A stretch of 5,752 nt of DNA. Source: Kurthia populi (lineage in GTDB: Bacteria > Bacillota > Bacilli > Bacillales_A > Planococcaceae). Of this stretch, positions 1 through 4,754 are shown piece after piece. Numbering within the stretch: position 1 is the first letter of the stretch; the number at the start of each line of letters is the position of its first letter. The position numbers were made by a program, and so were the translations under genes. The stretch is from the NCBI RefSeq assembly GCF_042686175.1, contig NZ_JBHUOR010000001.1:1-5752 (forward strand). Reading direction: 5' to 3'. The notes below the pieces were generated by a model. That model made no database searches, was not told the origin of the DNA, and saw only the letters and a program-made list of their open reading frames with translations.

Positions 1-1
1 T

Positions 2-796
2 ACGAATAACAATATTGCGATTGTCGGTAATCAAATGAAGCTACCAAAATTAGGACTTGTAAAATTTGCGAAGTCGCGTGATATTGAAGGTCGTATTCTA
101 AAAGCGACAATTAAATACAATGCGAGTGGTACGTTTTACGTGTCTGTCCAATGCGAAGTACCAGACTTTAAGCCATTGCCTCAAACAAATGAAGCTGTAG
201 GAATTGATTTAGGTATCACCGATTTTGCGATTCTGTCTACTGGACGTAAAGTGGATAACCAACGCTTTACAGCCAAAATGGAGCAGAAGTTAAAACGGGA
301 GCAGCGCAAGTTATCACGTCGCTACGAGCAAGCGAAAAAAGAGGGTCGTGATTTACGTGAGTGCATGAACTATCAAAAGCAACGTCGTAAAGTGGCTTGT
401 TTGCGTGAGCGTGTTGCTTTTCAACGTGAAGATTTTTTAAACAAGCTATCAACGGCATTGATTCGTCAATATGACGTCATCTGCATCGAAAACTTAAATA
501 CCAAAGGTATGATGAAAAATCATAAGTTGGCAAAAGCGATAGCGGATGTGTCATGGTCTGAATTTGTGACCAAGCTAAAATATAAGGCAAAATGGCTCAA
601 TCGAAAAATTGTCGAAATCGACAGATTCTTCCCATCGAGCCAACTTTGTCATACTTGCGGTCATCGAGATGGCAAGAAACCATTAGATATTCGTGTGTGG
701 ACTTGTTCATCTTGTGGTACGACACTAGACCGAGATATTAATGCAAGTAAGAATATCTTAATCGAAGGGTTAAGACTTTTAAAGCAACAACCGTAG
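2..796 (+). CDS. tnpB: TnpB, RNA-guided nuclease of IS200/IS605 (5' end beyond window)
   Basis: TnpB proteins are RuvC-type nucleases guided by an RNA made from the transposon right end; they help retain the element. The frame is open without a stop to the left edge, and the residues before the ATG at 35 (ending IAIVGNQ) join smoothly to the family motif KLPKLGLVKF. The true start is therefore upstream, with roughly 100 residues missing compared with the usual 360-370. Numbered from that ATG, the RuvC residues appear intact: D58 in GIDLG, E152 in CIENLN, and D234 (with D232) in LDRDINASKN. A zinc ribbon has C205/C208 and C224/C227. The lysine/arginine-rich helical stretch at 80-130 is typical. 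The C-terminus LLKQQP looks shortened: another frame from 790 reads TVGTTGIAY up to the TAA at 817, a common TnpB ending, which suggests a single-base frameshift. The catalytic core would survive that change. Confidence 0.9.
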   Translation, partial: TNNNIAIVGNQMKLPKLGLVKFAKSRDIEGRILKATIKYNASGTFYVSVQCEVPDFKPLPQTNEAVGIDLGITDFAILSTGRKVDNQRFTAKMEQKLKREQRKLSRRYEQAKKEGRDLRECMNYQKQRRKVACLRERVAFQREDFLNKLSTALIRQYDVICIENLNTKGMMKNHKLAKAIADVSWSEFVTKLKYKAKWLNRKIVEIDRFFPSSQLCHTCGHRDGKKPLDIRVWTCSSCGTTLDRDINASKNILIEGLRLLKQQP

Positions 797-816
797 GAAC
801 GACGGGGATAGCCTAC
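793..816 (+). other. candidate right-end / guide-RNA scaffold hairpin of the IS
   Basis: A perfect 5-bp stem, GTAGG (793-797) with CCTAC (812-816), encloses a 14-base loop immediately at the tnpB stop. IS200/IS605 right ends carry imperfect hairpins that the TnpA transposase recognises, and the same region forms the scaffold of the TnpB guide RNA. The position fits, but the stem is short and I cannot fold it rigorously. Confidence 0.35.
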
Positions 817-824
817 TAAAAAAA

Positions 825-1136
825 GTGAAGCCGCTGTNCGGTCTCTATCAGGCTTTCCAACTATTACGCTGCATTGACCAGGGAAGGGCCTTTTCGGTAT
901 CATCAGTGAGGAAGCTACAAGTAATTAAACGCTGTGCAGGAACGATTAGTATTTTGCACTTATGCGTATTACCGTCGTTTTACTTATTTGCTGAATTTGA
1001 TGATGCACCCGGTGTTATTTTTGTCGGATTAATTGTGCCATTTGCATCGTTAGTCATTGCGGTGTTTGCTGCACTATTACAAAAATTATTGCAGGAAGCC
1101 ATTGAAATGAAATCAGAAAACGAATTAACGATCTGA
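825..1136 (+). pseudogene. 5'-truncated DUF2975 membrane protein
   Basis: The reading frame encodes the C-terminal two thirds of a DUF2975 protein (B. subtilis YoaS type), a small integral membrane family of unknown function, usually about 160 residues with four membrane helices. Recognisable family segments are LYQAFQLL..IDQGRAFS, DDAPG, ASLVIAVFAALLQKLLQEA and the terminal SENELTI. Two hydrophobic segments remain, at residues about 38-57 and 62-88 counted from the GTG at 825. The first helix and part of the second are missing, replaced by insertion-element sequence. The only in-frame start, GTG 825, has no ribosome binding site and lies in or next to the element, so I treat the gene as broken. 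Base 838 is ambiguous and makes residue 5 undefined. The stop codon overlaps the ribosome binding site of the regulator gene that follows, which suggests an original two-gene operon. Confidence 0.75.
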
Positions 1137-1145
1137 GGTGAGAGA

Positions 1146-1367
1146 ATGGCGATTATTGTGAATATCGATGTGATGCTCGCGAAACGAAAAATGAGCGTGA
1201 CAGAATTGTCTGAGCGTGTGGGGATTACGATGGCGAACGTATCCATTTTAAAAAATGGAAAAGCGAAGGCTGTTAAGTTTTCTACGTTAGAAGCCATTTG
1301 CGAGGCATTGGATTGTCAACCAGGCGATATTTTAGCCTATGAAAAAAAGAATGAAGAGAATTTGTGA
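1146..1367 (+). CDS. small Cro/CI-type (XRE, YozG-like) transcriptional regulator
   Basis: This 73-residue protein consists almost entirely of one helix-turn-helix domain. The helices run through MSVTELSERVGITMANVSILKNG (about residues 16-38), followed by FSTLEAICEALDCQPGDIL, the signature of the short HTH_26/YozG-like group. The start is supported by the GAGGTG ribosome site at 1135-1140, which contains the stop of the DUF2975 gene; the two genes are 9 bases apart. DUF2975 genes are commonly followed by this kind of regulator (yoaS-yozG in B. subtilis), so the pair was probably co-transcribed. With the upstream gene cut by the insertion element, expression would now depend on read-through from the element or on an unseen promoter. 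The protein is presumably a cytoplasmic DNA-binding repressor or activator; its targets are unknown. Confidence 0.85.
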   Translation: MAIIVNIDVMLAKRKMSVTELSERVGITMANVSILKNGKAKAVKFSTLEAICEALDCQPGDILAYEKKNEENL

Positions 1368-1372
1368 ACAAT

Positions 1373-1396
1373 GTATGCTTTTAAAGCATGTTTTTT
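1373..1396 (+). terminator. weak intrinsic terminator after the XRE regulator
   Basis: A short inverted repeat, ATGCT (1375-1379) with AGCAT (1385-1389), is extendable by G-U pairs on the outside and followed by six T (1391-1396). It sits 5 bases after the regulator stop. The stem is short and A+T-rich, so termination may be leaky. Confidence 0.45.
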
Positions 1397-1427
1397 CCAG
1401 TAAAGTTTAATTTGGGGTTATTTTTTG

Positions 1428-1440
1428 TGACATTATGTCA
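1428..1440. promoter_or_regulatory. 13-base palindrome upstream of the universal stress gene
   Basis: TGACAT-T-ATGTCA is a perfect inverted repeat with one central base. It lies 38 bases before the start codon and directly abuts TATGAT (1441-1446), a plausible -10 element whose -35 (TTATTT, 1418-1423) is poor. A symmetric site between or next to the promoter elements is where a dimeric regulator would bind. Its 5' flank reads TTGTGA, loosely like CRP/FNR or Rex half-sites, but the spacing does not match either, so I do not name the regulator. Confidence 0.4.
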
Positions 1441-1478
1441 TATGATAAAGGTAATAATATGCCGAAAGGATGAGTTCA

Positions 1479-1919
1479 ATGTTTGAAAAAATTCTTGTAG
1501 CAATTGATGAATCAGATTTAAATGCCAAAATTTTAGAGGCGGCAGCAGAGCTAGCTAGCTTAAATAACGGAATTGTAACGATTGTCAATGTACATCAAAA
1601 TCCAATCGCACCTGCCTACCCATATGATGTCACACGTGATTATGTGAAAACGGTAAATGAAGGTTTACTAAAAGACAGTGAAGAACGTTTAGAGAAAGCG
1701 AAAGAAATCGTACTTTCGAAACATCCTGAATGCGTGATTGAACTCGTATCATTAGCTGGAAACCCAGCGGATAAAATGCTTGAGTATGCAGAAGAAACAA
1801 AGCAATCTGTCATTGTCATCGGTAGTCGTGGTTTACGTGGTTTAAAAGGAATGCTACTAGGCAGTGTCAGCTCGAAAATTGCACAGTTATCACCATGCCA
1901 GGTGCTTATCGTTCATTAA
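1479..1919 (+). CDS. universal stress protein, UspA family
   Basis: This is a cytoplasmic single-domain Usp protein of 146 residues, the usual length, from a family induced by starvation, oxygen or energy stress; many members bind ATP. The fold is recognisable from the first strand FEKILVAIDES (D10). The ATP-binding motif G-x2-G-x9-G-S is exact at G115, G118, G128 and S129 (GSRG...LLGSVSS). The last strand QVLIVH ends the domain. I place the start at ATG 1479 and not at ATG 1470: GAAAGGA (1464-1470) then lies 8 bases upstream as a ribosome site, whereas for 1470 it would overlap the codon, and family members normally begin right before the first strand. The gene is monocistronic, between the weak terminator at 1373-1396 and the strong one at 1927-1963. 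The specific stress role is not visible. Confidence 0.92.
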   Translation: MFEKILVAIDESDLNAKILEAAAELASLNNGIVTIVNVHQNPIAPAYPYDVTRDYVKTVNEGLLKDSEERLEKAKEIVLSKHPECVIELVSLAGNPADKMLEYAEETKQSVIVIGSRGLRGLKGMLLGSVSSKIAQLSPCQVLIVH

Positions 1920-1926
1920 ATAAACA

Positions 1927-1963
1927 AAAGGGAATTGCGTCTACTGCGCAGTTCCCTTTTTTT
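1927..1963. terminator. bidirectional terminator shared by usp and the acetyltransferase gene
   Basis: Arms 1927-1939 and 1947-1959 form a 13-bp stem with one G-U pair and a 7-base loop. Seven T follow on the + strand (1957-1963), and A-rich sequence on the left gives a U-rich tail for the opposite strand. The stop codon of the minus-strand acetyltransferase gene (1941-1943) lies inside the loop, so convergent transcripts end within one compact element. Confidence 0.9.
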
Positions 1964-2483
1964 CGTAGTCTTTTCTTAATATGCTCATCACAATTTCATC
2001 CGAATAAACGCCATCCCACAGTAGTTTCTCACGTAAAATACCCTCTACTTGAAAACCAACTTTTTCATAACTACGCTTTGCATGTGGATTATGACTATAC
2101 ACTTCAAGCTGCAAACGGTTAAGCTTTAACACATCAAATACATAGCGGACAGCTAACAAAACAGCGCGTGTGCCATAGCCTTTACCGGTGTTTTTCATGC
2201 CAAGCATCGCAATACGAAAATAGGCGAGTTGATTGATTACATCTATTTCGACAATGCCACCTTCGCCAATCATCGTGTCATCTTCGCGTAAGCAGACTGC
2301 AAAATCTATGCGACTGTCATCATCCTCACAAGTCACAATATGTTGTCGTACTTGTTCTACAGTGAATAAAGAATGTGTGCCTGTTAAATAACGAATTTCT
2401 GGTTCGGTAACGGATGCATGAATCGCCTCGGCGTCTCGTGGTGTGACAGGACGTAAATAGAGTACCTCATCTTGTATGAGCAT
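1941..2483 (-). CDS. GNAT-family N-acetyltransferase (RimJ/RimL-like)
   Basis: GNAT enzymes transfer the acetyl group of acetyl-CoA to an amine on a small molecule or protein N-terminus. The 180-residue protein opens with LYLRPVTPRDAEAI, typical of the RimJ/RimL/SpeG-like branch. It has the acetyl-CoA loop GKGYGTRAV (about residues 100-108) and the late motif NPHAKRSYEKVGFQVEG (132-148), followed by an E..L.DG.Y.D ending common in this branch. The start at ATG 2483 (minus strand) is chosen because AAAGGAG at 2497-2491 lies 8 bases upstream and the domain begins directly after it. The frame stays open upstream to another ATG at 2591, but that extension has no family character and crosses the divergent promoter region. 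The substrate cannot be read from the sequence. The gene converges on usp and diverges from the reductase gene. Confidence 0.9.
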   Translation of the reverse strand: MLIQDEVLYLRPVTPRDAEAIHASVTEPEIRYLTGTHSLFTVEQVRQHIVTCEDDDSRIDFAVCLREDDTMIGEGGIVEIDVINQLAYFRIAMLGMKNTGKGYGTRAVLLAVRYVFDVLKLNRLQLEVYSHNPHAKRSYEKVGFQVEGILREKLLWDGVYSDEIVMSILRKDYEKKGTAQ

Positions 2484-2570
2484 AGCGCTCGCTCCTTTTA
2501 TATAATCGATTAGTTTTAACATAGCATAACCCTCTGATTTTGGTGAAATTCCTTTTTTAGATGAAACTAG

Positions 2571-2599
2571 TTGACGAGGTGAAAATACCATGTTATTAT
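2571..2599 (+). promoter_or_regulatory. sigma-A promoter of the reductase gene
   Basis: TTGACG (2571-2576), a 17-base spacer and TATTAT (2594-2599) preceded by TG at 2591-2592 (extended -10) make a near-consensus vegetative promoter. The start point would be about 2605-2607, giving a leader of roughly 56 bases to ATG 2662. Confidence 0.75.
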
Positions 2600-2624
2600 T
2601 TATCTAGAATTCAAGATAAATAAT
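2595..2624. promoter_or_regulatory. 30-base palindromic operator, MhqR-like
   Basis: The sequence is self-complementary in 14 of 15 base pairs; only A2606/A2613 fail. The core is TTTATCT-a-GAATTC-a-AGATAAA. It covers the -10 element and the expected transcription start, a classic repressor position. The core resembles the ATCTcGAATTCgAGAT palindrome that I recall for MhqR of B. subtilis, a MarR-type repressor released by quinones and diamide that controls oxidoreductase and azoreductase genes. The type of gene downstream fits. The regulator assignment is inference from resemblance. Confidence 0.7.
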
Positions 2625-2636
2625 TTCAAAATAAAT

Positions 2637-2650
2637 GAATTCGAGATAAA
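2637..2650 (+). promoter_or_regulatory. second operator half-site in the reductase leader
   Basis: GAATTCgAGATAAA repeats the right half of the upstream palindrome exactly 30 bases downstream (about three helical turns), and its outer base is G as in the MhqR consensus I recall. Its left partner is not conserved. The copy ends at the ribosome binding site AAAGAGG (2648-2654), so an auxiliary repressor contact or a relic of a duplicated operator is possible. Confidence 0.45.
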
Positions 2651-2661
2651 GAGGTATAATA

Positions 2662-3243
2662 ATGAACTTTTTAAATAAATTATTCGGTAAAAAGGAAGAG
2701 GTAAAAGACATGGCAGAATTAAACATTGGTATTATTTTAGGCTCAACACGCGAAGGTCGCGTATCACCACAAGTTGGACAATGGGTAAAAGAAATCGCAG
2801 ACAAACGCGGCGACGCAAACTACACCATTATTGATATTGCAGATTACGATTTACCATTACTAGGTACAGCAGAAGCACCAGGTGCACAAGCATGGTCAGA
2901 AATCGTTGCCAAACAAGATGGCTTTGTATTCATTACACAAGAATATAACCATTCAATTACGGGCGCACTTAAAAACGCATTAGATTACTTACGTGTTGAA
3001 TGGAACAACAAAGCAGCAGGTATCGTATCATATGGTTCAGTTGGTGGTGCACGTGCAGCAGAACATTTACGCGGCATCTTAGGCGAATTATTAGTAGCGG
3101 ACGTTCGTGTACACCCAGCATTATCATTATTCACTGACTTTGAAAATGGTGAATTCAAACCAAAAGAAGTTCAAACTGATTCAGTAAACCAAATGTTAGA
3201 TCAAGTAATTCCTTGGTCAAAAGCGCTTTACACAATTCGTTAA
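2662..3243 (+). CDS. NADPH-dependent FMN reductase / azoreductase-like flavoprotein
   Basis: This is a soluble flavodoxin-fold enzyme that uses NAD(P)H to reduce FMN, quinones, azo or nitro compounds. It has the FMN phosphate loop GSTREGR (residues 27-33), the flavin-contacting segment EYNHSITGALKNALDYL (94-110) and SYGSVGGARA (123-132). Two starts are credible. ATG 2662 (193 residues) has AAAGAGG 7 bases upstream and adds a 16-residue basic, amphipathic-looking leader (MNFLNKLFGKKEEVKD). ATG 2710 (177 residues) has GGAAGAGG upstream and begins where most relatives do (MAELNIGIILGSTR). I keep the longer form because it lies within the expected transcript and has its own ribosome site. The palindromic operator over the promoter suggests induction by electrophiles such as quinones. 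The physiological substrate is not shown. Confidence 0.9.
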   Translation: MNFLNKLFGKKEEVKDMAELNIGIILGSTREGRVSPQVGQWVKEIADKRGDANYTIIDIADYDLPLLGTAEAPGAQAWSEIVAKQDGFVFITQEYNHSITGALKNALDYLRVEWNNKAAGIVSYGSVGGARAAEHLRGILGELLVADVRVHPALSLFTDFENGEFKPKEVQTDSVNQMLDQVIPWSKALYTIR

Positions 3244-3256
3244 TTTATAAAAAAGC

Positions 3257-3287
3257 AGGTAGCGTCTTTATGACGCTGCCTTTTTTT
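3257..3287 (+). terminator. terminator of the reductase gene
   Basis: AGGTAGCGTC (3257-3266) pairs with GACGCTGCCT (3272-3281) through one G-U pair, around a 5-base loop, and runs into seven T (3281-3287). It begins 13 bases after the stop codon. A run of six A on the left side would also allow some termination from the opposite strand. Confidence 0.9.
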
Positions 3288-3433
3288 GTTTTTCTCTACA
3301 GGACAGCAGATGATAACTTTACCTATCTAGAAAATAAGTGATAAGTGGATTAATCGGTTTTTCCGATAATTACGAAGCTTTTTTTACATGAATATTCTTG
3401 TTTTGGTGTCTTTTTTTAAAATATTATGACAAT
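3288..3433. other. A+T-rich gap before serC regulatory region
   Basis: I see no gene here. It holds a tandem heptamer (ATAAGTG twice, 3334-3347), a weak hairpin ATCGG/CCGAT (3353-3367) with a T5 loop, and several T runs. No riboswitch or T-box motif is recognisable. Confidence 0.5.
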
Positions 3434-3455
3434 TTTAGCCGAATATTCGGCTAAA
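3434..3455. promoter_or_regulatory. perfect 22-base palindrome upstream of serC
   Basis: TTTAGCCGAAT is followed directly by its exact complement (ATTCGGCTAAA), with no loop, so it is more likely a protein-binding site than an RNA hairpin. It ends 2 bases before the candidate -35 of serC. The position suits an activator or a repressor. I do not recognise the sequence as a known operator. Confidence 0.6.
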
Positions 3456-3457
3456 CC

Positions 3458-3486
3458 TTCAAAAAAAACAGAAAATAGCGTAGAAT
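3458..3486 (+). promoter_or_regulatory. candidate serC promoter
   Basis: TTCAAA (3458-3463), a 17-base spacer and TAGAAT (3481-3486) give a moderate vegetative promoter with transcription expected near 3493, about 28 bases before the start codon. The -35 is imperfect, which would fit a promoter needing help from a factor at the adjacent palindrome. Confidence 0.5.
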
Positions 3487-3521
3487 AGGATTCATCATTA
3501 TTCCACAAGGAGTGTATTACA

Positions 3522-4616
3522 TTGACGACAACAGTTAAACGCGCTTATAACTTAAATGCAGGTCCATCAGCATTACCACTTGAAGTCCTACAAAAAGCTC
3601 AAGAAGAATTAGTAGACTTTAAAGGTGCTGGCATGTCCGTAATGGAAATGAGCCACCGTAGTAAAGAGTATGATGAAGTACATACGGAAGCCATCGCACG
3701 TCTTAAAAAACTTTATAACATTCCTGAAAATTACGAAGTGTTATTTTTACAAGGCGGCGCAAGCTTACAATTCACAATGCTTCCAATGAACTTCTTAAAA
3801 GAAGGTCAAACAGCTAGCTACGTACAAACTGGTTCATGGTCAGAAAAAGCATTCAAAGAAGCAAAAGTTTTAGGGAACGCTGTAATCGCTGCAAGCACAA
3901 AAGAGAACAACTACAAAAACATCCCAGCATTTGATGAATTAAATTACAATGCGGATGATGCATACGTGCATATCACATCGAATAATACGATTTTCGGTAC
4001 AGAGTGGGCAGAGTTCCCAGACACTGGGGACGTGCCGCTTGTAGCTGATATGTCGAGTGATATTTTATCGAAGCCAGTAGATATCTCTAAGTTTGCGATG
4101 ATTTATGCAGGTGCTCAAAAGAACCTTGGCCCTTCAGGCGTAACGGTTGTTATCATTCGTAAAGAATTCCTAGAAACAGCGTCAGAAAATGTACCAACTA
4201 TTTTAAGCTACAAAACACATGCTGACAAAAACTCACTTTACAACACACCACCAACATTCGGTATTTATATGTTAGGTGAGGTATTAAAATGGGTTGAAGC
4301 ACAAGGCGGTGTTGAGGCAGTAGCAAAACGCAATGAAGAAAAAGCTGCATTAATCTATGATGTTATCGATGCAAGCAACGGCTTCTACACAGGTCATGCA
4401 GTAGAAGGTAGCCGTTCACTGATGAACATTACATTCCGTGTAGCTGATGAAGAATTAGAAAAACAATTCTTAGCAGAAGCAAAAGAAGCAGGTTTTGTTG
4501 GCTTAAATGGTCACCGTTCAGTTGGCGGTTGCCGAGCGTCTACTTACAATGCCGTGCCATATGAAACTTGCCAAGCACTTGCGAACTTCATGAAAGATTT
4601 CCAAGCAAAGCACTAA
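3522..4616 (+). CDS. serC: phosphoserine aminotransferase
   Basis: SerC is the PLP enzyme that converts 3-phosphohydroxypyruvate and glutamate to phosphoserine and 2-oxoglutarate, the second step of serine synthesis; some also act in pyridoxal phosphate synthesis. The 364 residues match the family length of about 360. Visible marks are NLNAGPSALP (10-19), SHRS (44-47), the cofactor-binding GGASLQF (78-84), TSNNTIFGT (152-160), VADMSSD with D176 against the pyridine ring, and the Schiff-base lysine K200 in YAGAQKNLGPSG. The C-terminus has GLNGHRSVGGCRASTYNA, typical of substrate phosphate contacts. The start is TTG at 3522, with AAGGAG (3507-3512) 9 bases upstream and no ATG before the conserved N-terminus. 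No serA follows, so the gene appears monocistronic here. The enzyme is cytoplasmic. Confidence 0.97.
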   Translation: MTTTVKRAYNLNAGPSALPLEVLQKAQEELVDFKGAGMSVMEMSHRSKEYDEVHTEAIARLKKLYNIPENYEVLFLQGGASLQFTMLPMNFLKEGQTASYVQTGSWSEKAFKEAKVLGNAVIAASTKENNYKNIPAFDELNYNADDAYVHITSNNTIFGTEWAEFPDTGDVPLVADMSSDILSKPVDISKFAMIYAGAQKNLGPSGVTVVIIRKEFLETASENVPTILSYKTHADKNSLYNTPPTFGIYMLGEVLKWVEAQGGVEAVAKRNEEKAALIYDVIDASNGFYTGHAVEGSRSLMNITFRVADEELEKQFLAEAKEAGFVGLNGHRSVGGCRASTYNAVPYETCQALANFMKDFQAKH

Positions 4617-4646
4617 ACTTTCCTTTCTTTAGAGGTCAGACTTTGT

Positions 4647-4652
4647 TATAAT
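4647..4652 (+). promoter_or_regulatory. candidate -10 element between serC and the efflux gene
   Basis: A consensus TATAAT lies 30 bases after the serC stop and ahead of the hairpin at 4681-4720. The -35 at 17-base spacing (TTTCTT, 4624-4629) is poor. I see no other promoter between this site and the efflux gene, since only 34 bases separate the hairpin from the start codon. Confidence 0.35.
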
Positions 4653-4680
4653 AGATAAGCTTAATAACGAACGGAATATA

Positions 4681-4720
4681 AAAAACGACGTAACGCACTT
4701 TTGTGCGCTACGTCGTTTTT
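4681..4720. terminator. strong terminator or attenuator between serC and the efflux gene
   Basis: Arms 4681-4698 and 4703-4720 pair over 18 positions with one A/C mismatch (4693/4708) around a TTTT loop. The outer five pairs are A-T, so T5 follows the stem on the + strand and, by symmetry, on the minus strand. It would end serC transcripts. It also stands between the only visible -10 element and the efflux gene, so it may act as an attenuator in that gene's leader. Confidence 0.8.
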
Positions 4721-4754
4721 GTCGTTTCTGGAAGTCTTGAGGGAGGGAAACTTT

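Larger units (their letters stand above)
1..837 (+). mobile_element. 3' part of an IS200/IS605-family element (tnpB plus right-end region)
   Basis: The stretch consists of a tnpB gene open to the left edge and a short tail. Homology to a different gene (DUF2975) begins at about 831-846, so the element's right boundary lies near 820-840. A possible right-end hairpin is GTAGG (793-797) pairing with CCTAC (812-816). A further arm, CCGCTGT (831-837), stops at the ambiguous base without its full complement. No tnpA is visible, and it may lie outside the window or be absent. The exact boundary is inferred. Elements of this family make no target duplication, so none is expected. Confidence 0.7.

Noticed and set aside
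820..924. Continuation of the TnpB tail through 817 into a KSEAAV...SEEAT-like reading
   Set aside because: It contains stops at 817 and 877, and the same DNA from about 843 is clearly DUF2975 in a different frame, so the resemblance past the seam is coincidental.
980..1297. Minus-strand open frame across the DUF2975 and regulator genes
   Set aside because: It is the shadow of two recognisable plus-strand genes and has no ribosome site or family resemblance.
1470..1478. ATG 1470 as start of the universal stress gene
   Set aside because: The ribosome site GAAAGGA overlaps this codon; it fits ATG 1479 instead.
1895..2122. Plus-strand open frame over the usp end and acetyltransferase
   Set aside because: It reads through the terminator and antisense to a clear GNAT gene.
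2484..2591. Longer acetyltransferase start at ATG 2591 (minus strand)
   Set aside because: The extension crosses the divergent promoter region and has no domain character; ATG 2483 has AAAGGAG at ideal spacing.
3353..3385. ATCGG/CCGAT hairpin with a later T-run as a terminator
   Set aside because: The stem has only 5 bp and the T-run starts 11 bases after it; a strong terminator already lies at 3257-3287.
3434..3455. The serC palindrome as a PurR or LexA box
   Set aside because: PurR boxes are paired CCGAAC motifs about 16 bases apart, and Bacillus LexA sites are CGAAC-N4-GTTCG; neither layout is present.
4701..4754. N-terminal extension of the efflux protein from TTG 4701
   Set aside because: It begins inside the terminator loop and stem, lacks a ribosome site, and the added residues have no family counterpart; TTG 4755 follows a strong GGGAGGG.
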